Positions 52,146 to 60,948 of a stretch of 64,000 nt of DNA are shown piece after piece. Numbering within the stretch: the first letter of the stretch is position 1; the number at the start of each line of letters is the position of its first letter. The position numbers and the translations under genes are program-made. Source of the DNA: Gemmatimonadota bacterium (GTDB lineage: Bacteria > Gemmatimonadota > Gemmatimonadetes > Gemmatimonadales > Gemmatimonadaceae); contig JADKAQ010000008.1 of assembly GCA_016719105.1 (NCBI GenBank), positions 124,001-188,000 of the forward strand, written 5' to 3'. The notes under the pieces were generated by a model, which was not told where the DNA came from, made no database searches, and saw only the letters and a list, made by a program, of their open reading frames with translations.

Positions 52146-52736
52146 TCACGTGGCCAGGTTCACGCACGACGCCCCCAGCGCGGGGCGCTCGTGCTCCTTG
52201 GCGCCGAGGGGCGGCCCTTCGACCAGCGTGCGCGTGTCGACCACCACGCGCCCCTCGTCCACGCTCAGGGCAAAACGATCGATCCCGCGCGGCGACGGTC
52301 CCGAGATCCACTCGCCCCCCAGGTTGAACTGCGAGCCGTGGCACGGGCACTCGAAGCGCCCCGACCCTTCGCAGTACGGGAGGCGACAGCCCAGGTGCGG
52401 ACAGTTCTGCGTGAGGGCAAAGAGCTTCCCCTCCGATCGCGTGAGCCAGAAGCGCCCGGCCGCGACGTACGTCGCGCTCCCCTCGGTGAAGCCCTCGGGG
52501 GCGCCGAGGATGACGCGCTCGCCTTCGTTCGTATTGCCTAACGGGCGGAGGGCGATGAAGGTCGTGTAGCCGGCGGCGGCAGCGAGCAGCCCCTGCCCGA
52601 TGCGCCACGCCATGCGCAGCGCCTCCCGCCGCGAGTGGTCGACCGGGACGCCGACGCGCGCGCCCCGCCCGCCACCGCCACCGGTCGCGGCACCGGGTCC
52701 GCCTAACGTCACGCCCACCGTTCCGTCGCCTGCCAT
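52146..52736 (-). CDS. Rieske iron-sulfur protein
   Basis: 196 residues. A Gly-rich N-terminus is followed by one membrane helix (IGQGLLAAAAGYTTFIAL). The two cluster-binding boxes are CPHLGC (about 113-118) and CPCHGSQF (about 130-137): Cys-His and Cys-His ligate the [2Fe-2S] cluster. The first box has Pro where quinol-oxidising Rieske proteins usually have Thr, which tends to lower or shift redox potential (general knowledge). Follows cytochrome b by nine bases. Confidence 0.92.
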   Translation of the reverse strand: MAGDGTVGVTLGGPGAATGGGGGRGARVGVPVDHSRREALRMAWRIGQGLLAAAAGYTTFIALRPLGNTNEGERVILGAPEGFTEGSATYVAAGRFWLTRSEGKLFALTQNCPHLGCRLPYCEGSGRFECPCHGSQFNLGGEWISGPSPRGIDRFALSVDEGRVVVDTRTLVEGPPLGAKEHERPALGASCVNLAT

Positions 52737-52745
52737 CGCTCGCTC

Positions 52746-54077
52746 CTACGGCTCGAAGTACCAGTGCTCCCACGGGAGGACCCAGACCCACCCGGGCCCG
52801 CGGAAGAGCGCCCCGATGATCGTCAGCACCAGGGCGATGATCCCCAGCAGGACGATCGTCGCCACTGCCACCCGGCGCTCGCGCAGCGGCCTACCCGCGT
52901 TGCGGTCGAGGTAGGGGAGGAAGACCAGCCACGCCCCCAGCACGATGGGAACCAGGACCCCCGCGATCACCGGGTCGAAGTGCGCCAGCAGCTCCTGCAA
53001 CCCCACGAAGTACCACGGCGCCTTGGCCGGTTCGTGCGTGAGGTTGGGGTTGGCCAGCTCGCGCAGCGGCGCCTCGAAGGCGATCCCCATCGCCAGGCAG
53101 ATGGCGACCACGGCAAACGCGATCACCTGGTGGCGCACGATGAGGTGCGGCCAGGTGAAGACCGTGTCATCCTCCTCCGGGGGCTCGCGCTCCACCCCCG
53201 TCCGCTCCACCACACCGAGCAACCGCACGCGCTCGTCAGGCGCCACCGGATACGGCGTGTCCGGACGCTCGCCGCGCCCCTCCGGGAGCGGCGCACCATC
53301 GGCCACCGCCCATGGCGGCGCCCCGCCGCGCGCCACCGCGAAGCCGTCCTTCCGCACCCGCCAGATGTGCACCGCGATGAGGAGGAAGAAGAAGATCGTC
53401 AGCACCGCCACGTGCAACACGTAGAAACGCAGCAGCGTCGACTGCCCGATCGTCGATCCGCCGAGGAGGAGGGCGCGCAGCTCCGTTCCCACGAAGGGGA
53501 CGTAGTGCACCAGGTCGGAGGCGACGCGCACCGCCCAGTACGAGAGCTGGTCCCAGGGGAGGAGGTAGCCGGTGAACGAGTAGGCGAGCGTGACGATGAG
53601 GAGCCCCACGCCGATCACCCAGTTGAACTGGCGCGGCTTGGCATACGCTCCGGTGAGCATCACGCGCCCCACGTGCAGCGCGGTCGCCAGCACCATCAGG
53701 TGCGCCCCCCAGCGGTGCACGTTGCGCAGCAGCTGCCCGAAGCCCACCTCGGCCCGCAGCCGCTGCATGTCGCCGTACGCGTTGGCCACCGACGGTGTGT
53801 AGAAGAACATCAGGTAGGTCCCCGTGACCGCGAGGATCACGAAGAGGACCGTCGTGATGTAGCCCAGCCGGAACGAGTAGCGCCACTGCAGCACGCGCCA
53901 CGGGACCTTCACCGGGTACAGGTGGAGGAAGACGTTCCCGAAGCTCTTGAGCGCGCGCCCACGCGCCGTGTCGAGCGGCGGCGTGCGAAAGATCGAGCGA
54001 TAGGCCTCGCTCGCGCGCAGGCGGGCCATGAGTCCGTGCGGCGGCGCCGCCCCCGGCTCCAGCGACTCGTCAGGCAT
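52746..54077 (-). CDS. Cytochrome b (fused b6 and subunit IV type)
   Basis: 443 residues. Eight hydrophobic helices are readable. Haem ligands lie in RNVHRWGAHLMVLATALHVG and FYVLHVAVLTIFFFLLIAVH. The Qo-site motif is APWYFVGLQELLAHFDP, where the usual PEWY reads APWY. The N-terminal half matches cytochrome b6; the C-terminal half (about 330-443) matches subunit IV. They are joined by an acidic/proline linker of about 60 residues (APPWAVADGAPLPEGRGERP then EREPPEEDDTVF). Overlaps the flavoprotein stop by eight bases. Quinol oxidase core of the complex. Confidence 0.93.
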   Translation of the reverse strand: MPDESLEPGAAPPHGLMARLRASEAYRSIFRTPPLDTARGRALKSFGNVFLHLYPVKVPWRVLQWRYSFRLGYITTVLFVILAVTGTYLMFFYTPSVANAYGDMQRLRAEVGFGQLLRNVHRWGAHLMVLATALHVGRVMLTGAYAKPRQFNWVIGVGLLIVTLAYSFTGYLLPWDQLSYWAVRVASDLVHYVPFVGTELRALLLGGSTIGQSTLLRFYVLHVAVLTIFFFLLIAVHIWRVRKDGFAVARGGAPPWAVADGAPLPEGRGERPDTPYPVAPDERVRLLGVVERTGVEREPPEEDDTVFTWPHLIVRHQVIAFAVVAICLAMGIAFEAPLRELANPNLTHEPAKAPWYFVGLQELLAHFDPVIAGVLVPIVLGAWLVFLPYLDRNAGRPLRERRVAVATIVLLGIIALVLTIIGALFRGPGWVWVLPWEHWYFEP

Positions 54078-55953
54078 GCGCCAGCTCCCGCGTTCCCATC
54101 GGCACCAGCTCCACCATCGTCAGCGCCTGCGGCGGGCAGCGCTCCACGCACAGCCCGCAGCGGATGCAGCGCGCCTCGTCGAGCGACAGCACCACCGTCC
54201 CCGCGTCGCCTGCGCGCAGCGCGATGCACCGCTCCGGACAGACATCGGCGCACAGCCCGCACAGGATGCACCGCTCGGCGCGCAGCGTGACGTTGGCGTG
54301 GCAGCGCAGGCAGCGCTGCGCCTCGCGCACCGCCGCCCCCTCGTCGAGCACCCCTTCCACTTCGCGCCCCATCGTGCGGTCGCTGGCGGCGATGACCGGA
54401 AGTGCAGCGCGCGGCGCCGCGTCGTAGTCACTCCAGTGGCGGTGCCACGGCGTCGCCAGCCGCAACGTCGCGGCCTCGCCCCATGCGTCACCCAGCGCCG
54501 CGCCGGCGCCCGACGCCGCGCCGGCGCCCGACTCCAGGAACGCCGAGATCCCCGCCGCGGCGCGCCGTCCATCGGCGATGGCGTTGATGAGGAAGCGCGG
54601 CCCGAAGGCGATGTCGCCGCCGGCCCAGACCTTGGGATTCGACGTGCGGAGCGTCGTCGCGTCGACCGCGGCCAGTGAGCCGCGGACGAGCGGCGCCGGG
54701 AGGAACGACGTGTCGGCCTCCTGCCCCACCGCGAAGATCACCGTATCGCAGTCGAGCCGTTCGACCGGCGCCGAATCGTCGACCACCGGGGCGAAGCGCC
54801 CGTCAGGGGCAAAGACCGTCACGACCGGGCGCAGCGAGACGCCCTGCACGCGTCCGTCGCCCACGATCGCCTGCACCGAGCGCCGGTGCAGCATCCGCAC
54901 CCCTTCGCGCTCCGCCTGGCGCCACTCGTCAGGCTCGGCGGGGAGTTCTTCGCGTCCCTCGATGGAGACGACCGTCACCTCGCGCACCCCTGCGGCGCGC
55001 GCCGTGCGGGCGACATCGAGCAGCGCCTGCAGCGCACCGTGGACATCGCCAGGCGCAACGTCGGGGCGAGCGCCGTCCGTGGTGAGCGCCGCCGTTCGCG
55101 CCGCCGTGCGCGCCGCATCGAAGGCCACGCTGCCGCCGCCGATCACCACCACGCGCTCGCCGACGACCAATGCCTCCTCACCAGCACTGCCGGCGAGAAA
55201 CGCCACTGCCGTCGTGACTCCGGGCAGGTCGCGCCCTTCAATTGACAGGCGCTTCCCAACGCCCGTCCCCGCCGCGACGAACACCGCGTCGAAAGAGTCG
55301 ACCAGCGCCTCCATCCGCACGTCCACCCCAACGCGCGTGCGCAACCGCACCTCCACCCCCAACTCCGTGACCCCCGCGATCTCTGCGGCGATGAGCTCCC
55401 TCGGAAGCCGAAACGGCGGAATCCCATGTACCATCATCCCGCCAAGCGCTGCGGATGATTCGAACAGCGTCACGGCATGCCCCGCCAGCCGCAAGTCGTG
55501 CGCGCAGGCCAGCCCCGCCGGCCCCCCGCCGACAATCGCTGCGCGCTTACCGCTGTCGGGGGCCGGTGCTCCGATCGCTTCGCGCCACAGCGAGCCCCCC
55601 GTCTCGCGCGCCGCCTCGACCCCGAAGCGCGACGCGACGAAGCGTTTGAGCGCCCGAATCGCCACCGGTGCATCGATCGCCCCCCGTCGGCATTTCGTCT
55701 CGCACGGCGCCGCGCAGACGCGCCCGCAGATCGACGGGAAGGGATTCGGCCGCCGCGCGATGCGATACGCATCGGCGAAGCGCCCCTGGGCGATCGCCGT
55801 CACGTAGCCCCCGGCGTCGGTGTGCACCGGGCAGGCCGTGCGGCAGGGGACGTTCTCCAGCCACCAGCGCGCGTCGGGGAGAACCGGGGCGAGCGGGAGG
55901 GCGCGCCCGGCGCTTCCCCGTTCCGCACCGACCGGGAGGGCGGTCGCCGTCAT
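54070..55953 (-). CDS. NfnB/GltD-like FAD/NAD(P) oxidoreductase with C-terminal ferredoxin domain
   Basis: 627 residues. The N-terminal Fe-S domain has CRTACPVHTDAGGY and CGRVCAAPCETKCRRGAID. Two Rossmann domains follow: IVGGGPAGLACAHDLRLAGH (FAD) and VVIGGGSVAFDAARTAA (NAD(P)), then VWAGGDIAFGPRFLINAIADG for the FAD ribityl region. The C-terminus holds two [4Fe-4S] motifs, CILCGLCADVCPERC and CIRCGLCVERCPPQA. Such proteins pass electrons between NAD(P)H and ferredoxin or a partner protein. Its place ahead of cytochrome b, with overlapping coding sequence, suggests it feeds the bc-type complex (inference). ATGA overlap with the preceding small gene. Confidence 0.9.
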   Translation of the reverse strand: MTATALPVGAERGSAGRALPLAPVLPDARWWLENVPCRTACPVHTDAGGYVTAIAQGRFADAYRIARRPNPFPSICGRVCAAPCETKCRRGAIDAPVAIRALKRFVASRFGVEAARETGGSLWREAIGAPAPDSGKRAAIVGGGPAGLACAHDLRLAGHAVTLFESSAALGGMMVHGIPPFRLPRELIAAEIAGVTELGVEVRLRTRVGVDVRMEALVDSFDAVFVAAGTGVGKRLSIEGRDLPGVTTAVAFLAGSAGEEALVVGERVVVIGGGSVAFDAARTAARTAALTTDGARPDVAPGDVHGALQALLDVARTARAAGVREVTVVSIEGREELPAEPDEWRQAEREGVRMLHRRSVQAIVGDGRVQGVSLRPVVTVFAPDGRFAPVVDDSAPVERLDCDTVIFAVGQEADTSFLPAPLVRGSLAAVDATTLRTSNPKVWAGGDIAFGPRFLINAIADGRRAAAGISAFLESGAGAASGAGAALGDAWGEAATLRLATPWHRHWSDYDAAPRAALPVIAASDRTMGREVEGVLDEGAAVREAQRCLRCHANVTLRAERCILCGLCADVCPERCIALRAGDAGTVVLSLDEARCIRCGLCVERCPPQALTMVELVPMGTRELAHA

Positions 55954-56174
55954 GGCGCCCCCCGCCGCTGGAGCCGGGTCGCCCCCCAGGCGACGGCGGC
56001 GAAGGCCACCACTTCATAGAAGGTGGCGACCGCGACGCGAAGCTCCCGCGCTCCGCCCAGGTGGTTCATGATGAGGTTCGGGACCACCGCGAGCACGACC
56101 GCCGCCGCCGCCACCGCCACGACGGCGAGGGCTGCGGCCAGTGGCCAGGCGACCGGTTGGAGCTCCTTCGGCAC
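55950..56174 (-). CDS. Small membrane protein heading the respiratory operon
   Basis: 74 residues with two helices (WPLAAALAVVAVAAAAVVLA and VAVATFYEVVAFAAVAWG) and a cytoplasmic basic tail. Begins MPKELQPVAW; stop overlaps the flavoprotein ATG (ATGA). The family is not recognised. Two-helix proteins at the head of bc operons often assist assembly or anchor a soluble subunit, which would fit the flavoprotein here. Confidence 0.65.
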   Translation of the reverse strand: MPKELQPVAWPLAAALAVVAVAAAAVVLAVVPNLIMNHLGGARELRVAVATFYEVVAFAAVAWGATRLQRRGAP

Positions 56175-56347
56175 TGCGCGATCCGGAATAGGGGGGCGTG
56201 TCTTTGGATATCTCGCCCGTGGTACTACCGGTCGCGAGAGGGAATCGCCGACACGGCGAGACGGATTCGGGCGCGTTGGGCTGTAGATTCCATGCGGCGT
56301 CTCCCAACGCCCGCTCGACCGCGCGCGGTCGCCCTCTCGCCCCCGTC

Positions 56348-56889
56348 ATGTCCCGCTCCGCGCCTCCGCCGCCGCCCCCCCGCCCCCAGACCCAGCCGGT
56401 CTCCGAGCGCTCGCTGACGCAGTTCCTCACGGTCCTCGGCCGCGCCGTGCGCCTCCGCTGCCCGCACTGCGGCCAGGCCCCCGTCCTCATCTCCTGGGGG
56501 AAGATCCACGAGCGCTGCGCGCACTGTCACTTCCGTTTCGAGCGCAGCAGCGACTCGTACTTCACCGGGGCGATGTTCTTCAACCTCATCACCGCCGAGT
56601 TCCTCTTCGCGGTGGGGATGGGGACGGCGATCGTTGCCATGTGGCCCGACATCAACTGGGACTACCTCACCTACGGCGCCGTGGGCGGGATGGCGATCAC
56701 GCCGATCGTCCTCTACCCGTTCTCCAAGGTGTTGTACCTGACGGTGGACACCTTCATGCGCCCGGTACGGCCGGAGGAGTGCGACCCGACCAACACGCGG
56801 TGGACGCGGACGCGAGCGAGGCGACGGCTCCCCCTTCCGCCGGACCAGCTTGTCGTCGCCGTCAGATCGTCCCCGCTCCTCGGCCGCAG

Positions 56890-56895
<6 letters not shown>
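56348..56895 (+). CDS. DUF983 protein (3' end unresolved)
   Basis: A zinc-ribbon-like start (CPHCGQAPVLISWGKIHERC then AHCHFRFER) is followed by two membrane helices (MFFNLITAEFLFAVGMGTAI; YLTYGAVGGMAITPIVLYPF), which is the DUF983 layout. The reliable sequence runs to PVRPEECDPTNTRWTRTRAR. From about 56860 the reading enters the G/C block and cannot be trusted. DUF983 proteins are small inner-membrane proteins of unknown role, sometimes near cytochrome oxidase genes. ATG 56348 follows a GCCCCC with no clear SD. Confidence 0.75.
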
Positions 56896-57360
<465 letters not shown>

Positions 57361-57733
57361 TCGACACATACGAGTGCACCCCGCCCTCAATGATGATCTG
57401 CATGCTCCCGCTCAACCCCTCGAGCCCATCGGTCGCCGAGTCGGGAACCACCGACAGCGCGAGCGTCCCGACCCCGCGGTTCATCGTCCCGCTGTGCTGC
57501 AGCACGAACGTCCCGGCGCGCTCGGCCAGCGTCCCGGTCACCCGCTCGATGGCCACGTAGCCGGCCGATCCCTTCACGGCCGACATCGCACTCAGCATCT
57601 GCCCCACGCTCGTCCCGGCGAGATCACCATGGAACGTCTTGTCGATCGTCAGGCGCCCTAACGACTTTGCGTCGGCGTACCCGTCGGCCGGCTGCGGGGT
57701 GAGCTTGACGTCGAACGTCCCCGTTGCCCGCAT
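57361..57733 (-). CDS. DUF3224 protein (C-terminus missing)
   Basis: From ATG 57733: MRATGTFDVKLTPQPADGYA, RLTIDKTFHGDLAGTSVGQM, YVAIERVTGTLAERAGTFVL and QHSGTMNRGVGTLALSVVPD, then MQIIIEGGVHSYV. This is the DUF3224 barrel, whose last strand normally reads HSY-x-F-x-Y-T-L. Here the sequence turns from HSYV into the G/C block; inserting a T after TATGTG would restore YVFD, so only about 5-10 residues are lost. Cytoplasmic; the family is uncharacterised. The start overlaps the dipeptidase stop as TGATG. Confidence 0.8.
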
Positions 57734-58953
57734 CACTGCCCCCACAAGTTTCGGAAGACGCGCATCGCGTTCCCGCCTAACACCATCGCGATGTGCTGGT
57801 CGGTGTAGCCGCGGCGGATGAGCCCCTCGACGATGTCGAAGGTCCGCTTGGGATGGTCGAGCCCCGGCACCGTCAGCAGCCACTCCCCCTTGTCGTTGGT
57901 GTGCAGGTGATACCGCTCGAAGTTGGGGGTCGCCGGGTTCCCTTGCCCCGGGCCGTTGACCGGGTTGGGATTGCCGACGACATCCATGTCGCTCCCCATC
58001 GCCAGGTGCTCGATCCCCACCAGCTTGCGCACGTGGTCGAAGTGGTTGAGCGCGTGCTCCACGGTCACCGGCTCGGTCGGGGAGATCATCATCCGGAGGA
58101 ACGGGATCCCCATCACCCCGCCGGTCTTCGCCATCTTGGTGATCATCTCATCGGTCTTGCAGCGCGCATGGTCGGGCATGAGCGCGCGCGCACTCGCATG
58201 CGAGAAGACGACGGGGCGCTTGGCGATGTCGAGGGCGTCGAGCGTGGTGCGATCGGCGCAGTGCGAGACGTCGACCGCCATCCCCACCTGTTCCATCCGC
58301 TGCACGATCGACTTCCCGAACACCGTCAGCCCGCCGTCGCGCTCCTCCAAGAAACCGCTCCCGATGCGGTTCTGGTAGTTGTACGTGAGCTGCGACAGCC
58401 GTTGCCCTAACGAGTAGAACTGGTCGACGTCGTCGGGCGAGCGGAAGTGGTCGGAGTTCTGGAAGGTGATCATGATCCCCACCTTCCCCGCCTTCTTCAC
58501 CGCCTCGAAATCGCGCGCATCATCCACCCGCGCAAACCACTCCGGATACTCGGCGACAAAGCCGTTCCACTCGGCGAAGAAGCGCAGGCCGTCGGCATAG
58601 TCGCGTGGCGAGTGGCCAAGGCACATGACCGTGTAGCCACTCGTGCGATACACCTCCCAGTCGGCCGACGTCATGCTGCGCGGCTTGCTGAGCCAGAGCT
58701 GGCTCTTGGGGGGCTTTTCGGCGAAGTCGGCGAATCGGAACTGGTTGAGCAGGTCGATGACGACCGACTCCTGCACGAGCTTGATGGCGCGCGCCGAGTA
58801 CTCGACGGGAAAGCGCGCGTCGGCCGGGCGAAAGAGCGGGTAGCGCCCGCGCAGGATGGCGGGGGCGGCGACGACGCCGGCGGCGAGGCGCTTGAGTGCC
58901 TCGCGACGCGAGAACTCATTGCCTGGGACAGAATGGTCGCGTACCAGAGCCAT
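57733..58953 (-). CDS. M19 membrane dipeptidase-like protein lacking usual zinc ligands
   Basis: 406 residues with a Tat-type signal (SRREALKRLAAGVVAAPAIL). The TIM-barrel order follows renal dipeptidase, but the first zinc motif HxD is replaced by VVIDLLNQF, and the bridging Glu (VEGG) by MITFQNSDH. The two later histidines remain: VDVSHCADRT and VFSHASARAL. MGSDMDV, a late family mark, is also present. Either the protein is a non-catalytic relative or it uses a different metal site. ATG 58953 fits the signal; it has no SD and lies next to CCTCC. Overlaps DUF3224 at its stop. Confidence 0.82.
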   Translation of the reverse strand: MALVRDHSVPGNEFSRREALKRLAAGVVAAPAILRGRYPLFRPADARFPVEYSARAIKLVQESVVIDLLNQFRFADFAEKPPKSQLWLSKPRSMTSADWEVYRTSGYTVMCLGHSPRDYADGLRFFAEWNGFVAEYPEWFARVDDARDFEAVKKAGKVGIMITFQNSDHFRSPDDVDQFYSLGQRLSQLTYNYQNRIGSGFLEERDGGLTVFGKSIVQRMEQVGMAVDVSHCADRTTLDALDIAKRPVVFSHASARALMPDHARCKTDEMITKMAKTGGVMGIPFLRMMISPTEPVTVEHALNHFDHVRKLVGIEHLAMGSDMDVVGNPNPVNGPGQGNPATPNFERYHLHTNDKGEWLLTVPGLDHPKRTFDIVEGLIRRGYTDQHIAMVLGGNAMRVFRNLWGQ

Positions 58954-59048
58954 TGGAGGAGGAATGAGAGACGCGAATCTGTCGTCGTGCTCACCGCGCG
59001 GCAATGCACCCCCCTTCCCCCTCCGTGCGCAGGTCGGGAAACTGGAGG

Positions 59049-59127
59049 CGCACGCGAAGCCGCGAAGACACGAGGGGCTCGCACACGGCGCTCGTTCTTG
59101 TTCGCACCTTCGCGGCTTCGTGTGAGC
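59049..59127. repeat. Intergenic inverted repeat B3
   Basis: Left arm GCGCACGCGAAGCCGCGAAG (59049-59068) and right arm CTTCGCGGCTTCGTGTGAGC (59108-59127) are near reverse complements around a 39-bp spacer. It sits between the divergent dipeptidase and cyclase genes, so here it cannot be a terminator. Confidence 0.85.
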
Positions 59128-59177
59128 ACAGGGTCTGCACCCCCTCCATCCCGCCCTGCCAGTACCCCCACCACCCG

Positions 59178-60026
59178 ATGACCACACCCACCCACCACGC
59201 CGCGGCTACCGCCCGACGGATCGCGACGCGCATCGTCCTCCTGCTCGCCGCCACGACGTCTACCGCGGTCGCCCAACCGCCCGCGATCGATGTCGCGCGT
59301 CATCGCCTAGTCGACCTCACGCACCCGCTCAACGCCAAGACGTTGTACTGGCCCACTGCGACCACGGGGTTCCAGCTGCAACAGCTGGCGTTCGGCGAGA
59401 CGCCGGGGGGTTACTTCTATTCGTCGTATGCCTTCGCCGCGCCGGAGCACGGCGGGACGCACCTCGACGCACCGATCCACTTCCACAGGGGCGGGCTGAC
59501 CGCGGATCGCATCCCGTTGGAGCAGCTCATCGCCCCCGCGGTCGTGATCGATGTCGGCGCCAAGGCGGCCAAGGACCCGGACTATCGTCTCACGGTGGAG
59601 GACGTGCAGGGATGGGAGAAGACGCACGGGCGCATCCCGCGCGGTGCCTTCGTCCTCCTGCGCACGGGGTGGGGGGTGCGCTGGCCCAACGCCAAGGCCT
59701 ACCTCGGCGACGATACGCCGGGCGATGCCTCGCGACTGCACTTCCCCAGCTATGGCGTGGATGCGGCGCGGCTGTTGGTGGGGGAGCGCAAGGTGGCGGC
59801 GTTAGGCGTCGACGTCGCGTCCATCGACCACGGCCCCAGCAAGGACTTCATGGTGCACCAGGTGGCGGCCGGCGCCGGGGTGATCGGGCTGGAGAATCTC
59901 GCGCGCCTGGAGACGCTGCCGGCACGCGGGGCGACGGTCATCGCGCTGCCCATGAAGATCGAGGGTGGATCGGGGGGGCCGGTGCGGGTGGTGGCGCTCG
60001 TCCCGCGCGCCGCGGCGCGGCGCTGA
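59178..60026 (+). CDS. Cyclase family protein (kynurenine formamidase-like), secreted
   Basis: 282 residues with a signal peptide (IVLLLAATTSTAVAQ). DLTHPLNAKTLYWP and the metal motif HGGTHLDAPIHF (about 98-109: His, His, Asp, His) are intact. RGAFVLLRTGWG, GVDVASIDHG and HQVAAGAGVIGLENL follow as in the family. These enzymes are Zn- or Mn-dependent amide/ester hydrolases; a secreted form is unlikely to act in tryptophan breakdown. ATG 59178 was chosen at the signal peptide. Followed 22 bases later by the methyltransferase, probably the same transcript. Confidence 0.87.
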   Translation: MTTPTHHAAATARRIATRIVLLLAATTSTAVAQPPAIDVARHRLVDLTHPLNAKTLYWPTATTGFQLQQLAFGETPGGYFYSSYAFAAPEHGGTHLDAPIHFHRGGLTADRIPLEQLIAPAVVIDVGAKAAKDPDYRLTVEDVQGWEKTHGRIPRGAFVLLRTGWGVRWPNAKAYLGDDTPGDASRLHFPSYGVDAARLLVGERKVAALGVDVASIDHGPSKDFMVHQVAAGAGVIGLENLARLETLPARGATVIALPMKIEGGSGGPVRVVALVPRAAARR

Positions 60027-60048
60027 CCTCACGACGTCGGAGTCCTGG

Positions 60049-60948
60049 ATGGATCGCGCGCGCCTGGTGATCGACGGTGGGATGGCGACGGAGCTCGCCG
60101 AGCGTGGCTTTGACCTGTCCGATCACCTCTGGTCGGCTCGGCTGCTGGCCGACGCGCCGGAGGCGATCGAGGCGGTGCACCTCGACTACTTCGAGGCGGG
60201 GGCCGACGTCGCCATCACGGCCAGCTACCAGGCGAGCTACGAGGGGTTTGCCGAGCGTGGACTGGACGCGGACGAGACCACCCGCCTGCTGCAACGTTCC
60301 GTCGCACTCGCCGACACGGCGCGCTCCCGCTACCTGGCGCGGCGTCCCGCCGGGACGCGGCGGCCGCTGGTGGCCGCGTCGGTCGGGCCGTACGGTGCCA
60401 CACTCCACGATGGCTCGGAGTACCGCGGCGACGACGGGCTGCGTGAGGAAGAGCTGATCGACTTCCACCGCGCGCGCTTCGCCGTGCTGGCGGGGGCGGC
60501 CCCCGACCTGCTGGCCTGCGAGACGATCCCGTCGCTCCGCGAGGCGCGGGCGCTGGTGCGCCTGCTGCGCGAGCATCCCACCGCGCGCGCCTGGCTCTCG
60601 TTCAGCTGTCGCGACGGCGCGCACACATCGGCGGGTGACCCCCTCGTGGCGTGCGCCGCGATGCTCGACGCCGAGCCGCAAGTGGTGGCGATGGGGGTGA
60701 ACTGCGTCCCCCCGACACTGGTGGGCGAGGCGGTGCGCGCCCTTGCCTCCGTCAGCCACAAGCCGATTCTGGCCTATCCCAACTCGGGGGAGCAGTGGAA
60801 CGCGGTGCGGCGGTGCTGGGAAGGGGCGGCCACCCGCTTCACGGCGCACGTCCCCGAGTGGCTGGCCGCCGGGGCGTCGTGGATTGGCGGGTGCTGCCGC
60901 ACGACGCCCGCCGATATCCGCCGCCTGCGCACCCTCGTCGACGCCTAA
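60049..60948 (+). CDS. mmuM: Homocysteine S-methyltransferase (MmuM-like)
   Basis: 299 residues. The Zn-thiol site is GVNCVPP (Cys about 220) and GGCCRTTPADI (Cys-Cys about 284-285), all three ligands present. The start VIDGGMATELAERGFDLSDH, ITASYQASYEGFA and LLACETIPSLREARAL match S-methylmethionine-dependent enzymes. It makes methionine from homocysteine and a methyl donor, in the cytoplasm. Its TAA stop overlaps the convergent hydrolase stop within a CCTAACG. Confidence 0.9.
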   Translation: MDRARLVIDGGMATELAERGFDLSDHLWSARLLADAPEAIEAVHLDYFEAGADVAITASYQASYEGFAERGLDADETTRLLQRSVALADTARSRYLARRPAGTRRPLVAASVGPYGATLHDGSEYRGDDGLREEELIDFHRARFAVLAGAAPDLLACETIPSLREARALVRLLREHPTARAWLSFSCRDGAHTSAGDPLVACAAMLDAEPQVVAMGVNCVPPTLVGEAVRALASVSHKPILAYPNSGEQWNAVRRCWEGAATRFTAHVPEWLAAGASWIGGCCRTTPADIRRLRTLVDA

